Shown: piece by piece, positions 18,690-27,693 of the stretch
Layout: every line of letters begins with the position of its first letter
Position numbering within the stretch: position 1 is the first letter of the stretch
The notes under the pieces: generated by a model
Databases searched by the model: none
Told to the model about the DNA's origin: nothing
What the model saw: only the letters and a program-made list of their open reading frames with translations
Assembly: GCA_947501475.1 (NCBI GenBank)
Contig: CANMWA010000004.1
Location: forward strand, 330,952 to 394,951
Reading direction: 5' to 3'
Source of the DNA: an uncultured Aquimarina sp.
Lineage (GTDB): Bacteria; Bacteroidota; Bacteroidia; Flavobacteriales; Flavobacteriaceae
DNA: 64,000 bases
Program-made: the position numbers and the translations under genes

Positions 18690-19538
18690 TTATATATCAT
18701 TAAACCAAGTTAAGGTCTTTGTCCAAAGAGTATCTCTAAATTTTCGGCTAAAAAAACCAAAATGACCTATTTTATTAGTAGGAACTGAAGTTAGTTTGAT
18801 TATTTCGAACTCTTTATCTGATTGATCAAATTGATCATGTATCCTTTTTATTGCTATTTCGGTTCCTATAGGGTCATCTTCAATACCTAATGTTAATAGT
18901 TTTGACTTATAATCACTATAAAAAAACTGCATACCATTAGTTTCCATCTGTGTTTTCATATCAGACTGTTTTCTTCTATTGTGCCATTGTTCTATTACTC
19001 CTTTAGGAATATCTTCTAGCATCCCAAGGCTTTTTCCTGGGAAATAACCATATAATTTGGTAATCGCAGGAAAAAGAATATGCCATAGAAAATAGATTTT
19101 ATTTTTTTGACTCTTAGTCCAGTCTTTATAATAAGCTGTTTGTGCTCCAATATTTATGACTCCACTTATTTCTGTATTCTTTGGGGTCATACCTATAATA
19201 GTACCGCCAATGCTATGACCCAGAGTAATTATTTTATGATCTGGAAATTTATTTTTTGCAAAGTCAATAACCCCAGCAAAATCTTTTTTTCCCCAATCGA
19301 TAAACGAAGCTTTAAAACCACGAAGTTTTTTTGGTCTAGAATCTGCAATACCTCTATAATCATATGTGATCACCTGGTATCCGTTTTCAGCCATAAAAGA
19401 TGCGTAATGATGGTATAGCTTTTTATCAACAGCTGTGGCCGAATTGATTATCAAAACTTTGTTTTTTTCCTGATTATGTAAAGGAACATAAAGTTTTGCG
19501 ATAAGTTGGTAACCATCTTTTGCCGTAATAACAGTCAT
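18690..19538 (-). CDS. Alpha/beta hydrolase
   Basis: The 282-residue alpha/beta-hydrolase has the nucleophile elbow GHSIGG (Ser at about residue 110) and an oxyanion region near LIINSATAVDKKLYHHYA. A likely catalytic Asp is in LGIEDDPIG, and the His is in TNKIGHFGFF near the C-terminus. The order fits the serine-aminopeptidase (S33)/YheT-like branch, acting on a small ester, lipid or peptide. No signal peptide is seen. It starts 2 bp after the M20 peptidase stop codon, so translation is probably coupled. Confidence 0.82.
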   Translation of the reverse strand: MTVITAKDGYQLIAKLYVPLHNQEKNKVLIINSATAVDKKLYHHYASFMAENGYQVITYDYRGIADSRPKKLRGFKASFIDWGKKDFAGVIDFAKNKFPDHKIITLGHSIGGTIIGMTPKNTEISGVINIGAQTAYYKDWTKSQKNKIYFLWHILFPAITKLYGYFPGKSLGMLEDIPKGVIEQWHNRRKQSDMKTQMETNGMQFFYSDYKSKLLTLGIEDDPIGTEIAIKRIHDQFDQSDKEFEIIKLTSVPTNKIGHFGFFSRKFRDTLWTKTLTWFNDI

Positions 19539-19540
19539 TG

Positions 19541-21064
19541 CTATAATTTTTGTGTCAATATAGCGGTGATAGTTTTAATACCTTCTATATAATTACCAAG
19601 CCTTATATTTTCATTGGGACTATGTTGGTTATTGTCCTTGTTCACTGTTGGTACAATAACTGCAGGAATATTTAGAGTATTTACAAAAGGAGAAATTGGT
19701 ATAGACCCACCACCAGTTCGTATTTGCACAGGAGTAGTGCCAAAAGCTCGTGTCATAGCTTTTCGTAACCACTGCCCAATTTTGGTATCAAAATCAGTTC
19801 TAAAGGCTTCATAAGCAATTTGATGGTTAAAACGAATAATCTTTGTATGTTTCATGCGTTCATTTTCAGTAGGAATACTATCAATAATATAATACCCTTG
19901 TTTTAGGATATGTTGCTTTACAAGATCTACCATTCGTTGTGCATTTGTTTCTTTAACTAGTCTAATATTCATTTCGGCAATAGCACTAGAGGGAATAATA
20001 GTTCTCCTTTCTTTACCAACCCAACCAGACTGCATTCCTAAAATTCCTAAAGATGGATATTGTATAGATTCTTGATACGTTTTTGCAATATTATCAATAG
20101 AAGCAATTCCTAGTTTTTTTCTCATGAGGTTTTCATCATCTGGTACTTGCTGTAAAATTTTTCTTGTTTTTTCTGAAATTTCTATACCATCATACCAACC
20201 GGGTATAGCAACTTTACCATCATTCTGCATCATAGATGCTAATAATTGCGAAAGCCTCAAGGCTGGATTAGGGATATAATTACCATAATGGCCACTATGC
20301 TGTGGAGTTCTAGGACCAAAAACCTCTAATGATAATGTAGTTATTCCTCTTGCACCATATACCAGTGTAGGTTTATTAGAAATATGCATGGGTCCATCAA
20401 AGATGACTAGCATATCCGAGGCTAATTCATCTTTGTAATCCAATACGGCTTTTGGTAACTGTGGCGAACTGATTTCTTCTTCAAAATCTAATATTACTTT
20501 AAGATTGTAATTGGGTTGGTGTTTAAAATCATTACTAATATCCATTGCTTTTAAGAACATTATTACTGGTCCTTTAGCATCAGATGCAGATCTGGCAAAA
20601 ATTCTCCAATCGGGATTGATCTCACCATTCAATTTATCTAATGAAATGGTATTCCAGTTACTATTCTCATCAAGCTCTTTTAATGTTGCTTTGTATGGGT
20701 TTTTCTGAAACCATTTGGTAGTATCTACTGGCTGCCCATCTACTTGTAAATAGACTAAAACAGTTTTTTTAGCATTTTCATGTTTTTTTTCGGCTAATAA
20801 TAATGGAACTCCACTTGTTGTGAGTTTTTTTGTAGTAAAACCACGTTTAGAAAAAGCTGTTTCGCACCATTGCATATTCTTTTTAAGATCCTTAGGGTAA
20901 TGAGCATCATTAGGTAAACTCAAAAAATCAATCAATTCTTCGAAAGAAGATTTGGCATACGTAAGTGAAAGTTTATCAAGGTCTTTATCTTGTATTTCTT
21001 GAGCGAAAGAAGAGAAGGCAGAGAGTAGTAAAATCAGTGCTACTGGATATTGTATCATAATCAA
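19541..21064 (-). CDS. Exported M20 family metallopeptidase (dipeptidase-like)
   Basis: The 507-residue protein has a signal peptide (ALILLLSAFSSFAQ) and the two-domain M20 dipeptidase layout. DAKGPVIMFLKA carries the bridging Asp and DFEEEISSPQ the catalytic Glu pair. A lid domain spans about residues 240-400, and GGGSIPISPF near the C-terminus is followed by a final metal-ligand His (NNQHSPNE). At the first metal site the family usually has His-x-Asp (as in GHYDVQP), but here the line is YLQVDGQP, so Gln replaces His. It is probably periplasmic and cleaves dipeptides or acylated amino acids. It is the first gene of the unit with the hydrolase and the aldo/keto reductase. Confidence 0.86.
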   Translation of the reverse strand: MIMIQYPVALILLLSAFSSFAQEIQDKDLDKLSLTYAKSSFEELIDFLSLPNDAHYPKDLKKNMQWCETAFSKRGFTTKKLTTSGVPLLLAEKKHENAKKTVLVYLQVDGQPVDTTKWFQKNPYKATLKELDENSNWNTISLDKLNGEINPDWRIFARSASDAKGPVIMFLKAMDISNDFKHQPNYNLKVILDFEEEISSPQLPKAVLDYKDELASDMLVIFDGPMHISNKPTLVYGARGITTLSLEVFGPRTPQHSGHYGNYIPNPALRLSQLLASMMQNDGKVAIPGWYDGIEISEKTRKILQQVPDDENLMRKKLGIASIDNIAKTYQESIQYPSLGILGMQSGWVGKERRTIIPSSAIAEMNIRLVKETNAQRMVDLVKQHILKQGYYIIDSIPTENERMKHTKIIRFNHQIAYEAFRTDFDTKIGQWLRKAMTRAFGTTPVQIRTGGGSIPISPFVNTLNIPAVIVPTVNKDNNQHSPNENIRLGNYIEGIKTITAILTQKL

Positions 21065-21181
21065 ATGTGTTACATCGTGTTATTCGATTATTGTAAATGT
21101 ATATAAAAGAATAAAATAGCTCTTTTTATTTTGAATAACATTAACAGCAAATACGATAGACTATTAATTATATAAGTCTAT

Positions 21182-22177
21182 TTATTTTATATAGTTATTA
21201 ATTTTAAACCATTCAATGCTTTTACGAATCGCTGCTTCTGTAGCTACTTTTGGTTCGTAACCTAGTTCTTTTTTTGCTTTATCTCCATTTAAAAATTGAC
21301 CAGCTGACATTACAGCAATAGCAGTATCATCAAGTAATGGTAATTTGCCACCAAAGAGTTTGTATTTTGTCATTTTAACTTTAGAAACAACCTTTGCTAA
21401 CTTTAAGGAAACTTCTTTTGGCATTTTTTCAATATTTCCAATAGCTATGATTTTTTGTATCAGGTTTTCCATAGAAATATTTTCTCCGGTAATAAAATAT
21501 CGCTCACCTGTTCGACCATCAATACAAGCAGATAAAAGTCCTCTCGCGGCATCTCCTGCATACACTACATTTCTGTTGCCATTTACATAACCAGGTAGCG
21601 TTTGATTTATCGTATTTGTGATAATACGTCCAGTAGATGGCCCGTAATCAAATTCGCCAAAAGTCATTGATGGTATGCCGATTACGATTGGTATACCCGC
21701 TTTTCCGGCCTCACAAGCCATTTTATCCATTAGCCACTTTACTTGAACATAAGCAGAAGTGCTTTTAGGTTTTGATATATAACTCAAATCCTCATTAGCA
21801 ATACCGTTTTCTGATTTTGGAACCGCAATAGAACCGCCCAAATACAATGCTTTTTTTATAGTACTTTCTTTAACAGCATTAATGAAATTACCCATTTGAA
21901 GCTCGGCAATTTTGATTTCTTTTTTAAGAGGTTTAGGAATACTTGGGTAGTATGCTCCACAATTTAATACATAATCCAGATCGTTAAATGATGCTTTGAG
22001 ACTCTCAAAATTATTTAAATCGGCTATTTTACTTTGATAATTTATATCCTGAATAGAGGCTAGGTTAGAAGTTTTTCTATGAATCACGACTAGTTGATTA
22101 CTGGGATCACTTTGTATCAGTTTGGCTACATGATGTCCAAGCATTCCGGTAGCACCTATAACTCCGATTTTTTTCAT
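21182..22177 (-). CDS. NAD(P)-dependent epimerase/dehydratase (extended SDR)
   Basis: This extended short-chain dehydrogenase has about 331 residues from the chosen start. MKKIGVIGATGMLGHHVAKL is the Rossmann nucleotide-binding start. The catalytic Tyr-x-x-x-Lys is in SAYVQVKWLMDK. I use the ATG at 22177; a longer reading to 22270 would run through the dnaN terminator hairpin (22258-22285) and adds residues unlike the family. Related proteins reduce dihydroflavonol-like or 3-beta-hydroxysteroid-like substrates; the true substrate is unknown. It is cytoplasmic. Confidence 0.85.
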   Translation of the reverse strand: MKKIGVIGATGMLGHHVAKLIQSDPSNQLVVIHRKTSNLASIQDINYQSKIADLNNFESLKASFNDLDYVLNCGAYYPSIPKPLKKEIKIAELQMGNFINAVKESTIKKALYLGGSIAVPKSENGIANEDLSYISKPKSTSAYVQVKWLMDKMACEAGKAGIPIVIGIPSMTFGEFDYGPSTGRIITNTINQTLPGYVNGNRNVVYAGDAARGLLSACIDGRTGERYFITGENISMENLIQKIIAIGNIEKMPKEVSLKLAKVVSKVKMTKYKLFGGKLPLLDDTAIAVMSAGQFLNGDKAKKELGYEPKVATEAAIRKSIEWFKINNYIK

Positions 22178-22252
22178 TTTATTTGGTATTTGAAAAATAT
22201 AATTTTTAAACCAGACCCAATTTTTACTATTATTTACTGATTTATAATATAT

Positions 22253-22285
22253 AAAAAAATCCAACCACATTAGTGTGATTGGATT
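22253..22285 (-). terminator. Intrinsic terminator for dnaN
   Basis: On the minus strand AATCCAATCACA pairs with TGTGGTTGGATT through a TTAG-complement loop (one G-U pair), followed by a run of T. It lies 24 bp past the dnaN stop codon. Confidence 0.82.
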
Positions 22286-22308
22286 TATATATATGGATGG
22301 TTTTAGTT

Positions 22309-23427
22309 TTAGTTATTCAACATTACCGGCATTACCAACATGGTTACATGTTCACCTTCATCAAGTCCATCTACTGGTGTAAGGATACCGGCTCGGTTTG
22401 GCAATGACATTTCTAATTGTACATCATCTGCATTAAGGTTATTAAGCATTTCACTTAAAAAACGCGAGTTAAATCCAATTTGCATATCATCACCTTGATA
22501 ATCACAAGTTAAACGCTCTTCGGCTTTATTAGAATAATCAATATCTTCTGCAGAAATGTTTAGTTCGGCTCCAGCAATCTTTAAACGAATTTGATGTGTC
22601 GTTTTGTTTGAAAATATAGAAACCCTACGTGCAGAATTTAAAAACTGCGTACGTGCTATAGTTAGCTTATTAGGATTCTCTTTTGGTATTACTGCTTCAT
22701 AATTTGGATATTTTCCATCGATTAATCTACAGATTAATTGAGTTTCATCAAAAGTAAACTTTGCATTAGACTCATTATATTCTATCAATACTTCACTATC
22801 ACTTCCTGCCAGGATACCTTTTAATAAATTAAGTGGTTTCTTTGGCATAATAAATTCTGCAGCTTGTGAAGCTTTGATATCTTCTCTAGTGTATTTTACT
22901 AACTTATGCGCATCGGTAGCAACAAAAGTTAGACTTTCTGTAGAAAACTGAAAAAACACACCACTCATTACGGGTCTTAGGTCATCATTACCAGTAGCAA
23001 AAATTGTTTTACTAACAGCTGTTGCCAATATATCACCTAATAATGTGGTCGAACTAGGGTCTTCTAATTCTACTGCTTTCGGAAACTCTTCTCCATTAGC
23101 ATATGCCAAAGCATATTTACCATGATTAGAGCTAATTTCTATCGTATTTTTTTTTCCTGCAACAAAGGTTAAGGGTTGTTCAGGAAAAGTTTTTAGTGTT
23201 TCTAGTAATAGTTTTGCAGGTACTGCTATGGTTCCCTGGTCTGAGGATTCTACTTCTAGTTTTGCAGACATTGTGGTTTCAAGATCAGATGCCGAAACCA
23301 TTAATGCATTATTATCTAATTCGAATAAAAAATTATCTAAGATAGGCAGTGTATTACTATTACTGATTACTCCACCTAATACCTGTAGTTGCTTTAATAA
23401 ATATGAACTGGATACTATAAATTTCAT
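22309..23427 (-). CDS. dnaN: DNA polymerase III beta subunit (sliding clamp)
   Basis: The 372-residue clamp loader partner forms a ring around DNA and tethers polymerase. The sequence begins MKFIVSSSYLLKQLQVLGG and contains TLPILDNFLFEL, RPVMSGVFFQF, FVATDAHKLVKY, and the C-terminal LTPVDGLDEGEHVTMLVMPVMLNN, which match bacterial DnaN throughout. The length is standard. It is not beside dnaA or gyrB, which is common in Bacteroidota. It has its own likely -7 element and terminator, so it is monocistronic. Confidence 0.96.
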   Translation of the reverse strand: MKFIVSSSYLLKQLQVLGGVISNSNTLPILDNFLFELDNNALMVSASDLETTMSAKLEVESSDQGTIAVPAKLLLETLKTFPEQPLTFVAGKKNTIEISSNHGKYALAYANGEEFPKAVELEDPSSTTLLGDILATAVSKTIFATGNDDLRPVMSGVFFQFSTESLTFVATDAHKLVKYTREDIKASQAAEFIMPKKPLNLLKGILAGSDSEVLIEYNESNAKFTFDETQLICRLIDGKYPNYEAVIPKENPNKLTIARTQFLNSARRVSIFSNKTTHQIRLKIAGAELNISAEDIDYSNKAEERLTCDYQGDDMQIGFNSRFLSEMLNNLNADDVQLEMSLPNRAGILTPVDGLDEGEHVTMLVMPVMLNN

Positions 23428-23462
23428 ATACGTGTGTGTGACTGGTTATATTCAGTTTTACG

Positions 23463-23470
23463 CAAATATA
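23463..23470 (-). promoter_or_regulatory. Putative -7 element (TATATTTG) for dnaN
   Basis: The minus strand reads TATATTTG, a perfect TAnnTTTG match, 35 bp upstream of the dnaN start codon. A TTTG lies further upstream, but at a spacing (27 bp) longer than usual. Confidence 0.45.
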
Positions 23471-23565
23471 ATTGTAATCTATAAGGATTTGGGTATGCAA
23501 AAAAACATAGTTATTAACAAACAAGAAGGAGTTATTGACTATCTGATATAATTGTAAAATATGAT

Positions 23566-24144
23566 TTATGACTCTGGAGGAGTATCCATCAGCTTGTCGG
23601 TGTAATGTGCTTTATGTTTGGGAGTTGCAAAACGTTCTTTGTTATATGCCGAAGATTGTCCTTTGGGTATCGATAGACTTTGCCATTTTTCATTGGTAAT
23701 CATTTTTCCGAGAAAAACTATTTGCCCCACATGATAGGAGTAATGTGCCAGTTGTCTGTTCATTGCTTCGGTAATGCTGTGTTCTATATTTCTGATATAA
23801 ATAGGTTGATCAAAATTATCTTCAGATACGCTTTCTAAAGCCTCAAAAAGACATTGCCATCCTTCATTCCATTTTTTTAGTAGCTCACTTTTTGTTTTGA
23901 TGTCATTATCAAATTCGGCATCGCGTTCTCGCCATGCTTTTTCACCATCTGTAGTTAAAAAATCTGTCCATCGAGATTTCATATTACCCCAAAGGTGTTT
24001 TACGATAATGGCAATACTGTTACTATCGTCATTATACTGCCAAAATAATTTTTCTTCTGGCAATTGATTTATCGTTTTTTCACCAAGAGATTTATAATAT
24101 TTGAATTGCTTTTGTATTCCTTCAAGATAAGCTTTAGAAGTCAT
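23566..24144 (-). CDS. DUF1572 / DinB-like protein
   Basis: The 192-residue protein matches the DUF1572 branch of the DinB/YfiT four-helix-bundle superfamily. It starts with SKAYLEGIQKQFKYYKSLGEK. NSIAIIVKHLWGNMKSRW carries the first putative metal His, and LAHYSYHVGQIVFLGK the pair of histidines near the third helix. Members bind a divalent metal and are often thiol-dependent transferases; the function here is unknown. It is cytoplasmic and monocistronic. Confidence 0.82.
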   Translation of the reverse strand: MTSKAYLEGIQKQFKYYKSLGEKTINQLPEEKLFWQYNDDSNSIAIIVKHLWGNMKSRWTDFLTTDGEKAWRERDAEFDNDIKTKSELLKKWNEGWQCLFEALESVSEDNFDQPIYIRNIEHSITEAMNRQLAHYSYHVGQIVFLGKMITNEKWQSLSIPKGQSSAYNKERFATPKHKAHYTDKLMDTPPES

Positions 24145-24263
24145 GTGTTTACATTTTTTATTTTAAAGATACTTAATTTCTAGAAGTTTACCGTGCTCTA
24201 AAAGCTATGGTTTTGTTACGAAACCTTGCAACATAACCTACTGTGTGTACTTGCAAACCCCTC

Positions 24264-24325
24264 ATTCTTCCGATTCCTACGTCATCGGAATTCATTTTCC
24301 CCTTCCCCTTTGCCTAAAGGGGAGA
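24264..24325. repeat. Dispersed intergenic hairpin repeat (composite)
   Basis: Two small hairpins stand side by side: TTCCGAT/ATCGGAA and CCCCTTTGCCTAAAGGGG. The same composition, with TTCCGTTTACGGAA next to a CCCCTCTTT...AAAGAGGGG stem, recurs at 47014-47052 and 47365-47402. I read this as one dispersed intergenic repeat family of this genome; its role is unknown. Confidence 0.6.
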
Positions 24326-24379
24326 GTTTTTAGTTAGATACTTTAAATTGTTTGCTAAAAAAATGCAGGGACACAGTAG

Positions 24380-24620
24380 CTGCGCAACGCAGGGCGCTGT
24401 CATAACTGCGATGAAACTTTGCTGCATAACTCAGGGTGTTTTCTCAATATAACGAGACCTTGCTGCACAGCGCAGGGCGCTTTTGCGTCTGCGATGAAAC
24501 CTTACTGCATAACGCAGGGTGTTTTCTAAATATAACAAAACCTTGCTGCATAGTGCTGGGCGTTTTTGTAGTAGTAGTATAACCTTGCTAGATGACTCAG
24601 AGCGTTTTTGAGATAGATTT
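24380..24620. repeat. Degenerate tandem repeat with alternating 42/41-bp units
   Basis: Six units start at 24380, 24422, 24463, 24505, 24546 and 24588 (spacings 42, 41, 42, 41, 42). Each unit begins CTGC-N4/5-GCAG-like, a tiny inverted repeat, continues GGGYGYTTTT and ends AACCTTG or similar. Units 1 and 3 share a GCGATGAAAC segment; units 2 and 4 share a TATAAC segment, so the true period is about 83 bp. It lies in the 584-bp gap between the DUF1572 gene and btuC. No ORF here is credible. Confidence 0.75.
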
Positions 24621-24728
24621 TTTAGCAAAGTATACCACAATTAGTTTTTTATTTTGCAACATTAATGCATTGATATGTAGTGCTAATAATTCTCTTCCTA
24701 GCTATAATAGCTTTTGAAAATAAAAGGT

Positions 24729-25760
24729 TTAGAACAACATTTTTCGCTTGCGTACCAATAACCATATCACCACTGGTGCTCCAATTAGAGAAGTAATGGC
24801 ATTGATGGGTAATGTGTATTCACTAGAAGGTAATTGAGCAATACTATCACAGATCAACATAATGATACTACCGATAAGTAGTACAGCTGGTATTAATGTT
24901 TTATGATCAGAAGTATGAAATAATTGACGAGTAAGATGAGGAACTGCTAATCCTATAAATACAATTGGACCAGCAAAGGCAGTAATACTACCCGCTAACA
25001 GCCCTGTAGCTATAATAATCAAAAAACGACTTATTTTGATATTTAGTCCTAGGCTTCGGGCATAATTTTCTCCCAAAAGTAATGTGTTTAAGGGTTTGAT
25101 TGAAGCAATCGATATAAGCATTCCTATAGCAGAGATACAAGAAAATATAAGGACATCATCCCAGGATAGGTTTCCCAGACTACCAAAACCCCAAAATATG
25201 TATCGTTGTAATTGATCTGCCGGAGCAAAATATGAAAGTACACTTACGACAGCTGCTGTTATACTACCAAACATTAATCCGATGATTAGAATAGCCATAG
25301 TATCTCGCACTCTAATTGATACAAGCATTACGGCAAACAAAACAATAATACTACCCAAACTTGATGCAATGACTAGCCCCCATTTTGAAACTAAAAAACC
25401 TGATAATGCCGCTCCTGTAAAAGCGCTCCCTAATATTAGAATAGCAACTCCCAAACTAGCTCCAGAGCTTATCCCTAAAACAAAAGGTCCTGCCAAAGGG
25501 TTTCTAAACAAAGTTTGCATTAATAAGCCCGAAATACCTAATCCACTACCTACAATAATTGCAGTAAGTGCTTTGGGTAATCTATAATTAATAATAATAT
25601 GTCTCCAGGATTCTTTTTCTACAGCTCCGCCCATAAGACTACTAAGTGTATCTAGCCATGGGATAAAAACAGAACCTAAACTAATATTTACAATAAAGCA
25701 AATTAGCAAAAGCAAAGTGATACCTATAAAAACCTTTTTGTATGATTTATTTGGGGTCAA
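24729..25760 (-). CDS. btuC: Cobalamin/iron-type ABC transporter permease (FecCD family)
   Basis: The 343-residue membrane protein of the BtuC/FecCD permease family has about ten hydrophobic segments. Family motifs seen are LPKALTAIIVGSGLGISGLLMQ, NPLAGPFVLGISSGASLG and FAGPIVFIGLAVPHLTR (the coupling region that meets the ATPase). It starts directly after the stop codon of the substrate-binding protein gene (no gap), so the two are co-transcribed. The cobalamin specificity is inferred from the cob genes and btuB next door. The matching ATPase (btuD) is not in the window. Confidence 0.88.
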   Translation of the reverse strand: MTPNKSYKKVFIGITLLLLICFIVNISLGSVFIPWLDTLSSLMGGAVEKESWRHIIINYRLPKALTAIIVGSGLGISGLLMQTLFRNPLAGPFVLGISSGASLGVAILILGSAFTGAALSGFLVSKWGLVIASSLGSIIVLFAVMLVSIRVRDTMAILIIGLMFGSITAAVVSVLSYFAPADQLQRYIFWGFGSLGNLSWDDVLIFSCISAIGMLISIASIKPLNTLLLGENYARSLGLNIKISRFLIIIATGLLAGSITAFAGPIVFIGLAVPHLTRQLFHTSDHKTLIPAVLLIGSIIMLICDSIAQLPSSEYTLPINAITSLIGAPVVIWLLVRKRKMLF

Positions 25761-26900
25761 TTAATTAAGTTTTTCAAAAAAATAAGGTTCGTAATTGGTT
25801 AAAAGCTCTGGGTGTGCAATATGGATAATATCTTTAAGAATAAGATCAGGACGCATTGGTCCTAACTCATAATAAATTAATCCACCATTAATACCCATTT
25901 TTAATGTCGAAGAATATACGGTTTTATTTTTAAATGCATCAAATAGTTCATATTGATGATTCTTTTCTTTAAGCTCAGAAAGAGACTTAGAATTTCCCGA
26001 ACCGATCCATAAATCAGCTCCTTGTGCTTTTTCTAATACACTTTCAAAATTTAATGCCAAACTCCCAGTTTTAGTATTGTCTGCCCATAAATAAGTAGTA
26101 TTAGCATCTAATAAGAATTTTGCAATATAACTATTGCCACCAGGAACATGCCATACATCTTTAAACATATTGCCAGATAAAATAGTTGGAGAAGCGGTGG
26201 TGTTTTGTGCTAAGATAGTAGCTTCATTATAAGCTTTCTTGATGTTCTGAAAAACATTTTCGGCTTTAGCTTCTGAACCAAAAAAAGCTGCAACAAATTT
26301 GATCCATTCTGCTCTACCCAAAGGATGTTCTTCCATCCAAGAACCATTTATAACTACTGGGATTCCTGTTTTTTGTATTAGATCGTATGCTTTTGTATCT
26401 CCATTTGCAGAAAATCCGATAATTAATTCGGGAGAAAGCTCCAAAACGACTTCGGTATTTAAATTATATTCTTTACCTAGTTCTTTGATTGCTCCTTGGT
26501 CAATAAGTGCACGTGTTTTTTCTGAAGAAATATAGTCTGTATTTGGAAACCCAACTAGTTTTTGCTCAAGATGTAGATATTCTAGCATTGGTATATCTGT
26601 GGTTGAAGTCACTACAACTCTTTCTATTGGCACTTGAACAAATATTGCTTTATCAGAGATAAATGGTTTTTCGGTCCCTTTGGGGTGTAAAATATAAGTT
26701 AGTTCTTCTTTGGCATCTGGCCAAGGGGTAGTTACTTTAATCTCTTTATACGTTTTATGATTTTTAATAATAAGACCTTTTGCATACTCAATGTTTTGAG
26801 GTGCCAGATACATTACAGTAAGTTGATCAGTCTCTTTAGTTACTTTCTTACATGAATTGCTAAGAAATACTATTGTGAGTAGTATAAGAATGCTACGCAT
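25761..26900 (-). CDS. btuF: ABC transporter substrate-binding lipoprotein (BtuF/FecB-like)
   Basis: This 379-residue lipoprotein has a signal ending at LSNSC (Cys at about residue 17). It has the BtuF/FecB (helical-backbone metal receptor) fold signature: ERVVVTSTTDIPMLEYLHL, LGKEYNLNTEVVLELSPELIIGF and TGIPVVINGSWMEEHPLGRAEWIKF. It would capture cobalamin, or another metal-tetrapyrrole or siderophore, in the periplasm and pass it to the permease encoded immediately downstream. Its position beside the cob salvage genes supports cobalamin. Confidence 0.86.
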   Translation of the reverse strand: MRSILILLTIVFLSNSCKKVTKETDQLTVMYLAPQNIEYAKGLIIKNHKTYKEIKVTTPWPDAKEELTYILHPKGTEKPFISDKAIFVQVPIERVVVTSTTDIPMLEYLHLEQKLVGFPNTDYISSEKTRALIDQGAIKELGKEYNLNTEVVLELSPELIIGFSANGDTKAYDLIQKTGIPVVINGSWMEEHPLGRAEWIKFVAAFFGSEAKAENVFQNIKKAYNEATILAQNTTASPTILSGNMFKDVWHVPGGNSYIAKFLLDANTTYLWADNTKTGSLALNFESVLEKAQGADLWIGSGNSKSLSELKEKNHQYELFDAFKNKTVYSSTLKMGINGGLIYYELGPMRPDLILKDIIHIAHPELLTNYEPYFFEKLN

Positions 26901-27036
26901 AGAGTAAAATGTTTTTGTAAAAATAATACATTAGGATAAGTTTAGAGGTAAAACGATTTTAAATTGTAAGAGTTAAATACCTCGATGAAAATTAATGTTA
27001 ATTTGCAGTTCTTAATGAATAAATAATTCTAGTTGC

Positions 27037-27693
27037 ATGAATAAAAAAACATTTTTATGTTCTTGGAGTGGGGGAAAAGATAGCTGTTATGTATTTCATC
27101 TGGCAGTAGCACAAGGTTTAGATCCTGGAGTTTTACTTAATGTATTAAATGAATATGGAGATCGTTCTCGATCTCACGGAATTCCGAAAGAAATTTTAGA
27201 AGCACAAGCGAGTGCTTTGCAGTTGCCCATTCATTTTTTTGAAAGTACATGGAGTGATTATGAACGCCTGTATATTCAAAACCTTAAATTACTCACTCAT
27301 ACCTATAATTTGAATACATCGGTATTTGGAGATATTGATATCGAATCACATAGAGCCTGGGAAGAAAAAGTTTCTGAAGCAGCAAACCTAAAAGCCATGT
27401 TACCGTTATGGAAACAATCCAGAAAACAATTAGTAGAGGATATGATTGATTATGGTATTGAAGCTATGATAGTTTCGTGTAATCATACTTTAGGTCCTGA
27501 TTTTTTAGGAAGAATGGTTGATAAAACATTAGTTAAGGATTTAGAAAATCTAGGAGTCGATGTTTGCGGTGAAAATGGAGAATACCATACTCTGGTTATT
27601 AATGCTCCTATGTTTCATAAAAAAATAGAAGTTGCTATACTAGATAACGAAGAGTCTACTAATTATAATTTTGCTAGCTTACAACTGATCTAA
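27037..27693 (+). CDS. DUF71/COG2102 PP-loop ATPase, B12-salvage type
   Basis: The 218-residue protein begins with the PP-loop SWSGGKDSCYVFHLA and continues with the DUF71-specific IPKEILEAQASALQLP, FGDIDIESHRAWEEKV and CGENGEYHTLVI. In archaea and eukaryotes this family makes diphthamide (Dph6). Bacteria lack diphthamide, and published comparative genomics proposed that the bacterial subgroup acts in B12 salvage. The setting here, between btuF and the cobCSTU genes, fits exactly. The likely chemistry is ATP-dependent amidation or amide-bond formation on a corrinoid intermediate, but the substrate is inferred. Its stop codon overlaps the convergent cobC stop by 4 bp. Confidence 0.82.
   Translation: MNKKTFLCSWSGGKDSCYVFHLAVAQGLDPGVLLNVLNEYGDRSRSHGIPKEILEAQASALQLPIHFFESTWSDYERLYIQNLKLLTHTYNLNTSVFGDIDIESHRAWEEKVSEAANLKAMLPLWKQSRKQLVEDMIDYGIEAMIVSCNHTLGPDFLGRMVDKTLVKDLENLGVDVCGENGEYHTLVINAPMFHKKIEVAILDNEESTNYNFASLQLI

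Noticed and set aside
22178..22270. Epimerase start at 22270
   Set aside because: It would place the coding start inside the dnaN terminator hairpin and ahead of the canonical Rossmann start.
24380..24620. CRISPR-like array
   Set aside because: Units are degenerate along their whole length with no constant-repeat/unique-spacer pattern, and no cas genes are nearby.
24431..24640. 69-codon minus-strand frame in the 41/42-bp repeat block
   Set aside because: Its sequence follows the repeat units, and it has no start context or similarity to a protein family.
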